Shown here: piece after piece, positions 1 through 8,635 of the stretch
Numbering within the stretch: the stretch's first letter is position 1
How the letters are laid out: each line of letters opens with the position of its first letter
Assembly: GCA_028870845.1 (NCBI GenBank)
Contig: JAGWOR010000030.1
Coordinates: 1 to 33,285, forward strand
Length of the DNA: 33,285 nucleotides
Source of the DNA: Gammaproteobacteria bacterium
GTDB lineage: Bacteria > Pseudomonadota > Gammaproteobacteria > Natronospirales > REEB76
Direction: 5' to 3'
Notes under the pieces: generated by a model
What the model was told of the DNA's origin: nothing
Seen by the model: the letters and a program-made list of their open reading frames with translations, nothing else
The model's database searches: none
Position numbers and translations under genes: made by a program

Positions 1-31
1 TGCCAGCCGCTTTTTCGCAACCAATCTGCGC

Positions 32-973
32 ATGCCCGAGCTCTACGAATTGCCGTTCGTATTTTCCGGACCGGACATGGACCGCGCTGTGCTGCAGCGC
101 CATGAATATGGCCCGGAGCATTTTACGGCGGCCGACGCGTGCTTCATACCGGTGTTCGGCAAATATAATCTGCTGCTGGCTGATGCCATTACCCCCATGA
201 TCCTGGAACTGGCGGATGCCCGGCCGTTGCTGGCCGAGGCGCTGTGCACGGTGCTGCTCGGCAACATTCGAAAACGGCCGTATGTGGCAATCGGACTGCC
301 CGAGGAGGGCGTACGGCCCGCAGGCGATTTCAAGTTCACCGATCTGCGGCCGCAATTCGGCATGCTCAGCCACCACACGCTGGCGCTTCTCGGCTACGCA
401 CGCGCCATGGTGCACTGGCATCTGCAAAACCGTTACTGCGGGCGATGCGGGGCAGCCATGTGCGGCCATCACGCCGGACATGAATTGCACTGCAGCCGCT
501 GTTCTCATGTGATCTATCCGCAAGTCAATCCCGCCATTATCGTGCTGGTGATCCACAGAGATCGCTGTCTGCTGGGCAGAAAACCCGGCGCTAATCGCTA
601 CTCCACGCTTGCCGGTTTCCTGGAGCCGGGTGAAAGCCTGGAAGCATGCGTATGCCGTGAGGTGTTCGAGGAAACCAACATCCGCGTTGCCGACATGCAA
701 TACCGCGCATCACAACCCTGGCCTTATCCGTCCGCCCTGATGCTCGGTTTTCATGCCAACGCGGAAACTACCGAGATTCGCTGCAATGACGGCGAACTGG
801 CGGATGCCTGTTGGTTCACGCGCTCTGAAATTGCCAGTGGACTGGCAAGCGGAAATCTGGCGGTCTCCAGCCCGCAATCCATAGCCTACGCGCTGCTGCG
901 CGAGTGGTTCGATGCCGGAGGTGACTCACTGGACAGACTGCGGACTGGCGACGCGTCCGCGCAGGGACTATGA
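32..973 (+). CDS. nudC: NAD(H) pyrophosphatase NudC (Nudix hydrolase)
   Basis: NudC-family Nudix hydrolase. The family cleaves NAD(H) to NMN(H) and AMP and can remove NAD caps from RNA. Three features identify it: a four-cysteine zinc site (C136, C139, C154, C157); a Nudix box from G195 to I217 with the G-x5-E-x7-REVFEE pattern; and the NudC-specific SQPWPYPS motif at residues 227-234, just after the box. It has 313 residues, longer than the E. coli enzyme (257), with the extra length at the N-terminus. The reading frame is open to the left edge of the window, so the real start may lie outside it; ATG 32 is only the first visible start, and ATG 77 is another option. Its stop overlaps the start of the next gene (ATGA), suggesting translational coupling. 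Confident on function, uncertain on start. Confidence 0.93.
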   Translation: MPELYELPFVFSGPDMDRAVLQRHEYGPEHFTAADACFIPVFGKYNLLLADAITPMILELADARPLLAEALCTVLLGNIRKRPYVAIGLPEEGVRPAGDFKFTDLRPQFGMLSHHTLALLGYARAMVHWHLQNRYCGRCGAAMCGHHAGHELHCSRCSHVIYPQVNPAIIVLVIHRDRCLLGRKPGANRYSTLAGFLEPGESLEACVCREVFEETNIRVADMQYRASQPWPYPSALMLGFHANAETTEIRCNDGELADACWFTRSEIASGLASGNLAVSSPQSIAYALLREWFDAGGDSLDRLRTGDASAQGL

Positions 974-1896
974 GTTCGGCGCCCGAATTCCGGCAGCACC
1001 TGGACCGCGTGGCGCTGGCGGCCATGGCAGTACTGGTGCTGGTGTGGGGTTATAACTGGGTGGTGATGAAAATAGCCCTGAGCTATGCGGCCCCATTTGA
1101 CTTTGCCGCCTTGCGTACGCTGGGAGCATCCGCCTGCCTGCTGCTCACGGTACTGTTGTTGCGGCCGAGGGAATTTCGCGTGCGTTATGTGCGCGGCACA
1201 TTGCTACTCGGGCTGTTACAGACCCTGTGTTTCGTGGGCCTGGTGAATCTGGCGCTGGTTCACGGCGGGGCCGGCAAGAGTTCGGTACTGGTATACAGCA
1301 TGCCCTTCTGGGTGGCACTGCTGGCGCCGATCATATTGAAAGTGCATTCACCTCGCGGCCACTGGCCCATCGTCGCCATGGCTTTCGCCGGCCTGCTGCT
1401 GATCCTGTCGCCATGGGGAAGAACTCCCGACCTGGTCAGCAGCCTGCTGGCACTGGGCGCCGGCTTGTTCTGGGCCCTGTCGGTGATGGTGGTAAAAAAA
1501 ATTCCGGTCAAGAACAACTGGGAACTGTTATCGCTTACCGGCTGGCAGATGTTCGCGGGCTCGGTGGTGCTGCTGGTGGTGGCGGTTACCGTGCCCGCAC
1601 ATCCCATCCACTGGACATGGCAGTTCACGCTCGCACTGCTGTACAACATCGGGCCGGGTAACGCCCTCGCCTGGTTTCTGTGGCTGTTCATCGTCACACG
1701 TCTGCCGGTAGGCATCAGCAGCCTGAATTCACTTGCCATCCCGGTGGTCGGCGTCCTGGCTGCCTGGCTGCAATTGGGCGAGCGTCCCTCACGACTCGAA
1801 ACCATGGGCATGCTGCTGGTGTTCCTGGCCCTGGCTTTGTTGTCGTTCAGTGCGCGCGCGGCGCGGCTGCGGAACGCGAAAAACAGCGGACTATAA
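970..1896 (+). CDS. EamA/DMT-family inner-membrane transporter
   Basis: 308-residue very hydrophobic protein of the drug/metabolite transporter superfamily. It shows about ten membrane segments arranged as two EamA repeats, the first beginning near the VLVWGYNWVVMKIAL stretch and the second near residue 155 (LLALGAGLFWALSVMV). Family members export amino acids, nucleotides or other metabolites, but nothing here defines the substrate. The ATG overlaps the nudC stop by four bases, so it is probably co-translated with nudC. The NRDE gene starts 7 bases after its stop, continuing the same transcription unit. Confidence 0.9.
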   Translation: MSSAPEFRQHLDRVALAAMAVLVLVWGYNWVVMKIALSYAAPFDFAALRTLGASACLLLTVLLLRPREFRVRYVRGTLLLGLLQTLCFVGLVNLALVHGGAGKSSVLVYSMPFWVALLAPIILKVHSPRGHWPIVAMAFAGLLLILSPWGRTPDLVSSLLALGAGLFWALSVMVVKKIPVKNNWELLSLTGWQMFAGSVVLLVVAVTVPAHPIHWTWQFTLALLYNIGPGNALAWFLWLFIVTRLPVGISSLNSLAIPVVGVLAAWLQLGERPSRLETMGMLLVFLALALLSFSARAARLRNAKNSGL

Positions 1897-1903
1897 TCCA
1901 CGC

Positions 1904-2677
1904 ATGTGTCTTCTGGTGCTTGCCTGGAAAACCCACCCGGACTACCCGCTGATATTCGCCGGCAACCGCGACGAACTGCATGCCCGCCCTTCGGCTGCGG
2001 CCGGCTTCTGGCCGCATTCACCGCGGGTGCTAGCCGGCCGCGATCTGCAGGCCGGCGGCACCTGGCTTGGCCTCACCACCGATGGCCGTTTCGCCGTGGT
2101 CACCAATTACCGTGCTGGTTTGAACCCGGAAAAGGCGGAACGCAGCCGCGGTGAACTGGCTGCGGATTTCCTGCAGACTCGGATTCCGGCGCACGTCTAT
2201 CTTCGGGAGGTGGCAAAACGCGCCAATAAATTCGGGGCTTTCAGCCTGATCGTGGGGGACCGCGGCGCGCTCTGGTATTTATCCAATCGTGGTGAGTCCG
2301 AACCACAACAAGTAACACCCGGCATCCACGGGCTCAGCAACCATTTGCTGGACACGCCCTGGCCCAAAGTAACCCGCAGCATGGCCGCATTGAACCGCTT
2401 GCTGGAACGGCAGAACCTGAATGATACGGCACTCTTCGCGCTGCTGGCAGATCGCGGCACGGCAGCGGACGAATTGCTGCCGGACACCGGCATCGGCACG
2501 GAACGCGAGCGCCAGGTGGCGCCTGTATTCGTGGCCAACCCGGTGTACGGCACACGCTGTTCCAGCCTGATCCTGTTGCACGCCGATGGGCAGGCACGTT
2601 TTGCCGAGCGGCGCTTCGCAGCGGACGGTGGTGCGCTGGAAACCCGTATCTTTCACCACAGCGTTTGCACCCGCTGA
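1904..2677 (+). CDS. NRDE/TANGO2-family protein
   Basis: 257-residue protein of the NRDE (TANGO2-like) family. It is recognised by the N-terminal MCLLVLAW start and the family-naming Asn-Arg-Asp-Glu motif at residues 21-24, followed by a GGTWLGL element. The family has a conserved cysteine at position 2, as in Ntn-type hydrolases, and it is present here (C2). The biochemical role in bacteria is not settled; eukaryotic TANGO2 has been linked to lipid/heme-related metabolism. An upstream in-frame start at 1733 would add 57 residues with no family resemblance and overlap the transporter gene heavily, so ATG 1904 is preferred. Its TGA overlaps the next ATG (TGATG), indicating coupling to the peptidase gene. 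Confidence 0.88.
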   Translation: MCLLVLAWKTHPDYPLIFAGNRDELHARPSAAAGFWPHSPRVLAGRDLQAGGTWLGLTTDGRFAVVTNYRAGLNPEKAERSRGELAADFLQTRIPAHVYLREVAKRANKFGAFSLIVGDRGALWYLSNRGESEPQQVTPGIHGLSNHLLDTPWPKVTRSMAALNRLLERQNLNDTALFALLADRGTAADELLPDTGIGTERERQVAPVFVANPVYGTRCSSLILLHADGQARFAERRFAADGGALETRIFHHSVCTR

Positions 2678-4563
2678 TGCGCACGCTTGCCTGCGGCAGC
2701 TGGCCGTCACCACTGAGCGCAGCACGGGTAGCCGCCGGCGGCGTACGTCTTTTACAGCCGCGCATCGCGGGTGATTCGGTCTACTGGATCGAAAGCCGGC
2801 CGGATGAAAACGGTCGCAGTGTGCTGGTGCGCTGGCGCCAGGAGAACGGCCGTGAGGACATTACACCCGCTCCCTTCAGCGTCCGTAGCCGGGTACATGA
2901 ATACGGCGGAGGCGCGTTCGCCGTAGGAAGCAATGCCGCGTACTTCGTCAACGACAGCGATCAGCAGCTGTACAGCTTGGCGCTTGCGAACCGGCGGATT
3001 CACCAGCTTTCCACCGCACGCGATTGCCGGTTTGCGGACTTGCTGCCAGATGAAACACGCCAGCGGTTAGTGTGCATATGTGAGGATCACTCGCCGGCAT
3101 CCGGGGGGCCGGTCAATTCGTTGGTGGCCGTGAGTTTGATTGACGGCGCCGTCGTTGCGCTTGCGGGCGGCAGGGATTTCTACAGTTCGCCGGCTTTGCG
3201 AGCCGACGGCGGGCAACTCGCATGGCTGTGCTGGGATCATCCAAACATGCCTTGGGATGCATGCGAGTTATGGCTTGCCGATCTGGATGACACCGGCGCG
3301 GTGACTAACTCGTGGCGCATCGCCGGTGGCGGCAAAGAATCCATTTTCCAACCGCAATTCGCGCCGGACGGCAGGCTGCATTTCATTTCTGACCGGGACG
3401 GTTACTGGAAGCTTTACAGCTTCGACGACGGCAGGATCCGGGCATTGACCTGTGACGCCATGGATTATGGTTTCCCCCAGTGGCAATTCGGCATGTCGAG
3501 TTACGGCTTCATGCCCCATGGCGAGCTGCTCGCAGCGCGCTTGCATCAGGGCGGTTCCCAACTGGTACACATCCATGGCGAGGGACAGATTCGGGTAATC
3601 CCCTGCGGCCTGACCCAGATCGAGCATGTGCATGCGCAGGATGGCCGCGCCGTATTGCTGGCATCTGACCCGGCGCATGCAGCCGCCGTGTACCTGCTCA
3701 CGGACGGACAACTCGCGGCACTCAATGCATCGGATAACTGGGTGTCACCGGACTATTTGAGCGCCCCCGAGGCGGTCAGCTTCGCCACCAGCGAAGGCGC
3801 CACCGCCTATGCCTGGTATTACCCGCCATGCAATCCTGATTACCGTGTTCCGCAAGGAGCAAAGCCGCCGTTGCTGGTGAAATGCCATGGCGGCCCCACC
3901 GCCATGAACGGCAACGGCCTGGACCTTCGCATCCAGTACTGGACCAGCCGTGGATTCGCCGTGGCGGACGTGAACTACCGGGGCAGCAGCGGCTATGGCC
4001 GCGCCTACCGCCGTGCCCTGCATGGCCAGTGGGGGGTACGGGACGTGCAGGATTGCCTGCATGCCGCCCGCCACCTGGCGGCCTCCGGCCGGGTGGACGG
4101 CCAGCGGTTATTGATCACCGGCAGCAGCGCCGGCGGCTTCACGGTGCTGTGCGCGCTGGCCTTCCATGATCTATTCAGGGCCGCCAGCGTGTACTACGGC
4201 ATCAGTGAACTGGCAAGCGCCATGACCGACACGCACAAATTCGAGGCTCACTACGGCGACAGCCTCATCGGGCCATGGCCCGAAGCGCGCGCCTTGTATC
4301 ACCTGCGCTCACCGCTGTACGCAGCCGACAAGATCAACTGCCCGGTGATATTTTTCCAGGGCCTCAAGGACCGGGTGGTGCCACCTGACCAGACCCAACG
4401 CATGGTGCAGGCACTGCGCGCCAAAAATCTGCCGGTCGCTTACATCCGCTTCGCCGAGGAAGGCCACGGCTTTCGCAGCCGCCACAGCATACAACGCGCG
4501 CTGGAGTCGGAACTCGGGTTCTACGCTCAGGTGTTTAATTTCAAATCACCGGAAGATGACTGA
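2677..4563 (+). CDS. S9-family prolyl oligopeptidase-like serine peptidase
   Basis: 628-residue two-domain peptidase. The N-terminal part (about 1-360) has beta-propeller character with dipeptidyl-peptidase-like blades (for example FISDRDGYWKLY). The C-terminal part is an alpha/beta hydrolase with nucleophile S484 in GSSAGG, probable acid D565 in LKDRVVPP, and catalytic H597 in EEGHGF. The HGGPTA oxyanion-type motif lies near 405-410. No signal peptide is evident, so it is likely cytoplasmic and trims short peptides. The best start is ATG 2677, which overlaps the preceding stop as TGATG; a TTG at 2665 would add only four residues. It is the last gene of the four-gene cluster and converges on the esterase. 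Confidence 0.93.
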   Translation: MRTLACGSWPSPLSAARVAAGGVRLLQPRIAGDSVYWIESRPDENGRSVLVRWRQENGREDITPAPFSVRSRVHEYGGGAFAVGSNAAYFVNDSDQQLYSLALANRRIHQLSTARDCRFADLLPDETRQRLVCICEDHSPASGGPVNSLVAVSLIDGAVVALAGGRDFYSSPALRADGGQLAWLCWDHPNMPWDACELWLADLDDTGAVTNSWRIAGGGKESIFQPQFAPDGRLHFISDRDGYWKLYSFDDGRIRALTCDAMDYGFPQWQFGMSSYGFMPHGELLAARLHQGGSQLVHIHGEGQIRVIPCGLTQIEHVHAQDGRAVLLASDPAHAAAVYLLTDGQLAALNASDNWVSPDYLSAPEAVSFATSEGATAYAWYYPPCNPDYRVPQGAKPPLLVKCHGGPTAMNGNGLDLRIQYWTSRGFAVADVNYRGSSGYGRAYRRALHGQWGVRDVQDCLHAARHLAASGRVDGQRLLITGSSAGGFTVLCALAFHDLFRAASVYYGISELASAMTDTHKFEAHYGDSLIGPWPEARALYHLRSPLYAADKINCPVIFFQGLKDRVVPPDQTQRMVQALRAKNLPVAYIRFAEEGHGFRSRHSIQRALESELGFYAQVFNFKSPEDD

Positions 4564-4612
4564 AGCTTGCGCCGGACACGCATATGGCGGCCCGGGTCAT
4601 CGGCATCCAAGG

Positions 4613-5284
4613 TTAGGCGGTTGGCAGTACCCGCAGCAGCCAGGCGCGGATGTGCAGGATTTCCTCCGGATGCAGCGTGTGCGGCATGGGATAGGTATGC
4701 CACTCAAGCACATGGCCGCTGGCCATGAGCGCATCCCGGGTGTGCACGGCAAGCGGCAGCGGCACCACCGGATCCTGGGTGCCGTGGGCATAGAAAATGG
4801 GTGTGGCACGATTAATCGCGCCGTCTTGCATGGAAAATTCATCCATCGGCAGATAGGTGGACAGTGCCATGATGCCGGCGAGGCTTTCGCGATATTGCAG
4901 CCCGGTATACAGCGCCACCGAACCACCCTGGGAAAAGCCCGCCAGTACGATGCGTGCCGCCGGGATGCCGCGGGCATTCTCCCGGACGATGAGCGCTTGC
5001 AGCGCGTCGCGCGCGGCCTGCATGCCCTCCACATCCCGCATCTGGTGCATGCCGATTTTCACGATATCAAACCAGGCACGCATGGGCATGCCGTTGTTGA
5101 GCGTCACCGGACGTACCGGTGCGTGCGGGAACACGAAGCGCACCGGCAGTTCGTCAGGCAGCCGCAACTCCGGGACTATGGGCTCGAAATCGTGACCGTC
5201 CGCGCCCAATCCGTGCAGCCAGATGATGCTCGCGGTCGGCGACAGGCCGCTCTCCAGTTCCACACACGCCGGCAGTTCAGCCAT
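4613..5284 (-). CDS. Phospholipase/carboxylesterase-family alpha/beta hydrolase
   Basis: 223-residue alpha/beta hydrolase of the acyl-protein-thioesterase/carboxylesterase group, close to Pseudomonas EstB-type esterases. Visible motifs are LHGLGADG (23-30), nucleophile S118 in GFSQGG, D171 in HGTQDPVVP, and H202 in YPMPH. The catalytic triad is therefore complete. Length matches the family. There is no signal peptide, so it is probably cytoplasmic and acts on short-chain esters or thioesters. It is convergent with the peptidase gene (49-base gap) and divergent from the SDR gene, with about 70 bases between their starts. Confidence 0.9.
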   Translation of the reverse strand: MAELPACVELESGLSPTASIIWLHGLGADGHDFEPIVPELRLPDELPVRFVFPHAPVRPVTLNNGMPMRAWFDIVKIGMHQMRDVEGMQAARDALQALIVRENARGIPAARIVLAGFSQGGSVALYTGLQYRESLAGIMALSTYLPMDEFSMQDGAINRATPIFYAHGTQDPVVPLPLAVHTRDALMASGHVLEWHTYPMPHTLHPEEILHIRAWLLRVLPTA

Positions 5285-5354
5285 TACTTGCTCCGTTTAC
5301 AGGGGCATGCGATTGTAACGGAGTAAATGAAACCGCGGGTGTGTGAGGTGCCAA

Positions 5355-6113
5355 ATGGATTTTTCGAACCAAGTCATTCTCGTCACCGGCGCCGCCCGCG
5401 GCATCGGCCGCGCCATTGCCAGGTCATTCGCCAGCTTAGGCGGGAGCGTGGCGATGCATTACCACACCAGCCGGCAGCAGGCTGAGGCGCTGGCCCAGTC
5501 ACTGCCGGGCGGAAAGCACGCCGCGTTTCATGCCGACATCAGTAAACCCGAAGACTGCCAAAAACTCATCAGCGAGATCGAGCGCCACTACGGCCGTCTG
5601 GACGTGCTGGTGAACAATGCCGGCATTTATGAACTCAAGGCGCTTAAAAGCCTGGATTACACCGGCTGGCAGGCCGCCTGGAAACGCACCCTGGACGCCA
5701 ACCTGACCGGTCCGGCGAACCTGTGTTTTCTCGCCGCCCAGGTGATGATGCGGCAAAACGGCGGCCACATCATCAATATTTCCTCACGCGGCGCTTTCCG
5801 CGGCGAACCCGAGGCCCTCGCCTATGGCGCCGCCAAGGCCGGTCTCAACCAGTTGTCGCAATCTCTGGCCTGGGCGCTCGCGCCCTACAAGATTTTCGTG
5901 GGGGTGGTGGCCCCGGGCTTCGTAGCCACCGGCATGACCGCCGAACTCCTGGATGGCCCGCAAGGCGGCGCCATCCGCGCCCAAAGCCCGCTGAATCGCG
6001 CCGGCACTCCGGAAGAAGTCGCCCAAGCGGTGGTGCGCCTGTCCGCTCCAGGCATGCTCTACGCCACGGGCTGCATCCTGGACGTGAACGGTGCTTCCTA
6101 CCTCCGCAGCTGA
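5355..6113 (+). CDS. Short-chain dehydrogenase/reductase (SDR)
   Basis: 252-residue classical SDR oxidoreductase using NAD(P)H. The cofactor-binding motif TGAARGIG is at 11-18, NNAG at 87-90, catalytic Ser at 143/144 (NISSRG), and Tyr157-x3-Lys161 (YGAAK). The C-terminal glycine-rich end (DVNGASYLRS) is typical of FabG-like members. The substrate is unknown; it is not next to fatty-acid genes, so a FabG role is not claimed. An upstream GTG at 5343 exists, but ATG 5355 has a GAGGTG ribosome-binding sequence just upstream and gives the normal SDR N-terminus. It probably starts an operon with the TerC-family gene, 12 bases downstream. Confidence 0.92.
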   Translation: MDFSNQVILVTGAARGIGRAIARSFASLGGSVAMHYHTSRQQAEALAQSLPGGKHAAFHADISKPEDCQKLISEIERHYGRLDVLVNNAGIYELKALKSLDYTGWQAAWKRTLDANLTGPANLCFLAAQVMMRQNGGHIINISSRGAFRGEPEALAYGAAKAGLNQLSQSLAWALAPYKIFVGVVAPGFVATGMTAELLDGPQGGAIRAQSPLNRAGTPEEVAQAVVRLSAPGMLYATGCILDVNGASYLRS

Positions 6114-6125
6114 GAAGGTGTGATC

Positions 6126-6836
6126 ATGGCCTGGCTGACAGATCCCGACGTGTGGGTTTCCCTGGTGACGCTGACGGCGCTCGAAATCGTGCTGGGGGTC
6201 GACAACATCATCTTCATCTCCATCGCGAGTTCGCGGCTTGAGGCCGGACACCAGGAGCCGGCGCGCCGCCTGGGGCTGGCATTTGCGGTGGTCACGCGGC
6301 TGGCGTTACTGGGCGTGGTGTTCTGGCTCTCGCAGTTGACTGCGCCGCTGTTCACGCTTTTCGCCAGGCAAGTTTCCCTGCGCGATCTGGTGATGATCGG
6401 CGGTGGCCTGTTCCTGATCGCCAAGAGCACCACCGAAATCCACAATGACATGCAGGCGGTGACCGGTGAACGACGGGCGTCCAGGCCGGCGGGCTTCGCC
6501 TCCGTCGTGGCGCAGATTGCGCTGCTCGATATGGTGTTTTCATTCGATTCGGTGATTACGGCAATCGGCATGGCCGATCACTTCCTGGTCATGGCCGCGG
6601 CCATCATCATCGCCATCGGTTGCATGCTGCTTTGGTCGGGTGCGGTCAGCCGCTTCGTGCAGCGGAACCCGACCATCAAGATGCTGGCACTCGCATTCCT
6701 GATACTGATCGGGGTTGCGCTGATCGCCGATGGTGTCGGCCTGCATATACCCAAAGGCTACATCTACTTCGCCATGGCCTTCGCCTTCGCCGTGGAACTT
6801 CTCAATCAGCGCATACGCGGGCGGCCGGCGGCATGA
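6126..6836 (+). CDS. TerC-family integral membrane protein
   Basis: 236-residue membrane protein of the TerC family, similar to E. coli YgdQ/YoaE-type proteins, with about seven membrane segments. Two family motifs with buried acidic residues are visible: LEIVLGVDNIIFI (E20, D26) and LLDMVFSFDSVITAIGM in the second half. TerC proteins are implicated in metal-ion (notably manganese) export and metalation of exported proteins; the role of this short subgroup is not established. A GTG lies at 6120, but ATG 6126 sits 7 bases after AGAAGG and is the better start. Its stop overlaps the next ATG (ATGA), coupling it to the broken ATPase gene. Confidence 0.88.
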   Translation: MAWLTDPDVWVSLVTLTALEIVLGVDNIIFISIASSRLEAGHQEPARRLGLAFAVVTRLALLGVVFWLSQLTAPLFTLFARQVSLRDLVMIGGGLFLIAKSTTEIHNDMQAVTGERRASRPAGFASVVAQIALLDMVFSFDSVITAIGMADHFLVMAAAIIIAIGCMLLWSGAVSRFVQRNPTIKMLALAFLILIGVALIADGVGLHIPKGYIYFAMAFAFAVELLNQRIRGRPAA

Positions 6837-7475
6837 ATCCCGAGCCCGTGATCCTTTCCAGGAGCGGCGGCAAGGACAGCGCGCTCGCGCTGTACGCGCT
6901 GCAACGGAACCCGCGAATTCAGGTGGTGGGGCTGCTGACCAGCGTGAACGGGCACCACCACCGGGTCAGCATGCATGGCCTGCGCGAAACCCTGTGGCAC
7001 CAACAGGTGCAAAGCCTGGGTCTGCCGCTGCACAAGATCCGCCCGTCCGAACATTCTAGCAATGCAGAATACGAAGAAAAAATGCGTACGGCCATGCGGC
7101 GCTTTAAAAACATGCGCTAGGCGAACATGCAATGTCTGTTCCCGCTCTGGCACCGGCCCACGGCTGGACTGGCGCGGGACTTCATCACGCCAGGCTTCAA
7201 AGCGGTGCTGTGCTGCGTGGATGAACAGACACTCAACGGGGCTTTTGCCGGCCGCGATTACACTGCAGCCCGGCTGCAAGACCTGCCCGCCGGGAGTGGA
7301 TGCGTGCGGCGAAAACGGCGAATTTCACACCTTCGTGTATGCCGGCCCGAATTTCAGGCAGCCGATCGCCTTTATCCGAGGCGCACGTGGGCGCCCCGGG
7401 CACCGCTTTTATTACTGCGACCTGATCCCCGCGGAGGACGGCCATGAGCATCTGGCGACAGCCCATTACGGTTGA
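6833..7475 (+). pseudogene. Broken Dph6-like (COG2102) PP-loop ATP-binding protein
   Basis: Remnant of a PP-loop ATPase related to diphthine-ammonia ligase. The N-terminus is intact, with the PP-loop SRSGGKDSALALYAL near residue 9 and family-like HGLRETL and EEKMRTA segments. An in-frame TAG at 7118-7120 ends the product at 95 residues. Family similarity resumes directly after the stop in the same frame (LFPLWHRPTAGLARDF), but about 20 residues normally carrying the conserved GD-x-LED region are missing, so an internal deletion is likely. A further shift at about 7295 (one extra A) moves the family sequence (GVDACGENGEFHTFVY) into the next frame, open to 7475. Bacteria lack diphthamide, so the family's job there is unclear. 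The remnant overlaps the thioesterase start. Confidence 0.85.
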
Positions 7476-7881
7476 GGAACTCAACGATTACCAGCAGCGC
7501 ACGCTGGTGTCGCATCTCGGTATCCGTTACATCGAAATCGGCGACGCTCACCTTACGGCCGACATGCCGGTGGATGCCCGCACCATGCAACCGGCCGGTA
7601 TCCTGCACGGCGGCGCATCCCTGGCACTGGCTGAAACCCTGGGCAGCACCGCTGCCAATCTGGTGGTGGATCGCAAACTGAAACTGTGCGTGGGGCTGGA
7701 AATCAATGCCAATCATGTGCGCGCCATGCGCAAGGGCATGGTCACCGGCAAGGCGCAACCGTTGCACATCGGCGGCTCTACCCAGGTTTGGGAGATCAGG
7801 ATCAGCAACGACGAAATGCAGCTGGTATGCATCTCACGCATCACTATGGCGGTACTGGATCGATCCAGCTTCAGCCGCTGA
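7444..7881 (+). CDS. Hotdog-fold thioesterase (YdiI/MenI/PaaI-like)
   Basis: 145-residue acyl-CoA thioesterase of the hotdog fold. The motif LHGGASLALAETLG carries the residues used by the YdiI/EntH group: Q49, H55 and general base E64. Length is normal for the group. Such enzymes hydrolyse aromatic or short acyl-CoA esters, for example DHNA-CoA in menaquinone synthesis; no menaquinone genes lie nearby, so the substrate is not assigned. ATG 7444 falls inside the tail of the broken Dph6-like gene, meaning it was probably co-transcribed with SDR-TerC-ATPase. It converges on the hypothetical gene at 7931. A short inverted repeat (GTTGAA-N5-TTCAAC, 7893-7909) lies between the two stops without a T tract. 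Confidence 0.9.
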   Translation: MSIWRQPITVEELNDYQQRTLVSHLGIRYIEIGDAHLTADMPVDARTMQPAGILHGGASLALAETLGSTAANLVVDRKLKLCVGLEINANHVRAMRKGMVTGKAQPLHIGGSTQVWEIRISNDEMQLVCISRITMAVLDRSSFSR

Positions 7882-7930
7882 TAATGTGCCCTGTTGAAAC
7901 TGATTCAACTGCTACAGAACCATCCCTGAC

Positions 7931-8473
7931 TTAATCGTATTTTGACTTAGGCGACGATTTCCGTCCCAGGTTCCGCAGCCATGCCATGAAACCATTCCGC
8001 CGGCCTTTACGCCGGTATGCAGGTATCGATGCTCCCCGTGCCTGCGTAATCTCCAAATCCGGCACCAAACCCAAAATACTCTGGTTCTCCTCGAGCGGAC
8101 GGAAATACAGCACCATGGGTGGATTTTTCATGTCGTAGGTGGATTTGCCACTGCGGTGGGTAAACAAAGCCTGCGGCGCGATCTCGCTGTCGACGGCTAT
8201 GCGTTCCACTTCTTCATCGGAAGCCACCACGAAGTCCAGGGTGACCACACGTCCATTGGTTCTGAATATTTTGACGTCCGTAATCTCCACCTGACGCTGG
8301 CGTTGTTCCCGACCGAACACGGTTTTTTCGTCCCAGGCGATGGCGCGGTCACCCACCTTCAGCTCCGTGCCATAGGGGCAGAACAGGCGGGTAGCTGAAT
8401 TGATGTTGCGCACAAAACTGGGCAGGCGCGCGGGTCCAGAAACCCGGGATTTTTTTTTGCTCCAAAACGCCAT
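7931..8473 (-). CDS. Conserved hypothetical protein, 180 aa
   Basis: I do not recognise this protein. It has 180 residues with a basic N-terminus (MAFWSKKKSRVSG), a probable beta-rich core of alternating hydrophobic and charged residues (for example VEITDVKIF and VVTLDFVVASDEEVERI), and a basic C-terminal tail rich in Arg, Lys and Ser. No signal peptide or clear membrane segment is seen. The start at 8473 is chosen because GGAG lies 7 bases upstream; an in-frame ATG at 8509 would add 12 residues without an equally good site. Read as mRNA, it is downstream of the membrane-protein gene ending at 8636, separated by 162 bases containing a hairpin. Confidence 0.65.
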   Translation of the reverse strand: MAFWSKKKSRVSGPARLPSFVRNINSATRLFCPYGTELKVGDRAIAWDEKTVFGREQRQRQVEITDVKIFRTNGRVVTLDFVVASDEEVERIAVDSEIAPQALFTHRSGKSTYDMKNPPMVLYFRPLEENQSILGLVPDLEITQARGASIPAYRRKGRRNGFMAWLRNLGRKSSPKSKYD

Positions 8474-8607
8474 TGAGGTTCTCCATGGCAGCCACATGCC
8501 CAAGGGCATACCTACCGGACTATGAAACCGCTTTCCTGGATGGTCGCACTTGTTTCAGACGGTTCAGCTGCGATGCGGGCCGAATTTTAACATAAGGCTT
8601 GTTCCTG

Positions 8608-8631
8608 GATCCTGTATATATCTACAGGATC
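8608..8631 (-). terminator. 9-bp perfect hairpin downstream of the 8636-9307 gene
   Basis: Perfect inverted repeat GATCCTGTA / TACAGGATC with a 6-base loop. It starts 5 bases beyond the stop codon of the minus-strand membrane-protein gene. The position suits a transcription terminator or mRNA-stabilising hairpin, but no T run follows on the minus strand, so a classical intrinsic terminator is doubtful. Confidence 0.45.
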
Positions 8632-8635
8632 AGTG

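Noticed and set aside
1260..2021. 253-codon minus-strand open frame
   Set aside because: Overlaps the EamA transporter and NRDE genes, both well supported on the plus strand.
4556..5326. 256-codon open frame on the plus strand
   Set aside because: It is antisense to the esterase, which has a complete catalytic triad; the plus-strand product has no recognisable family and is His/Arg-rich as expected for a GC-rich shadow.
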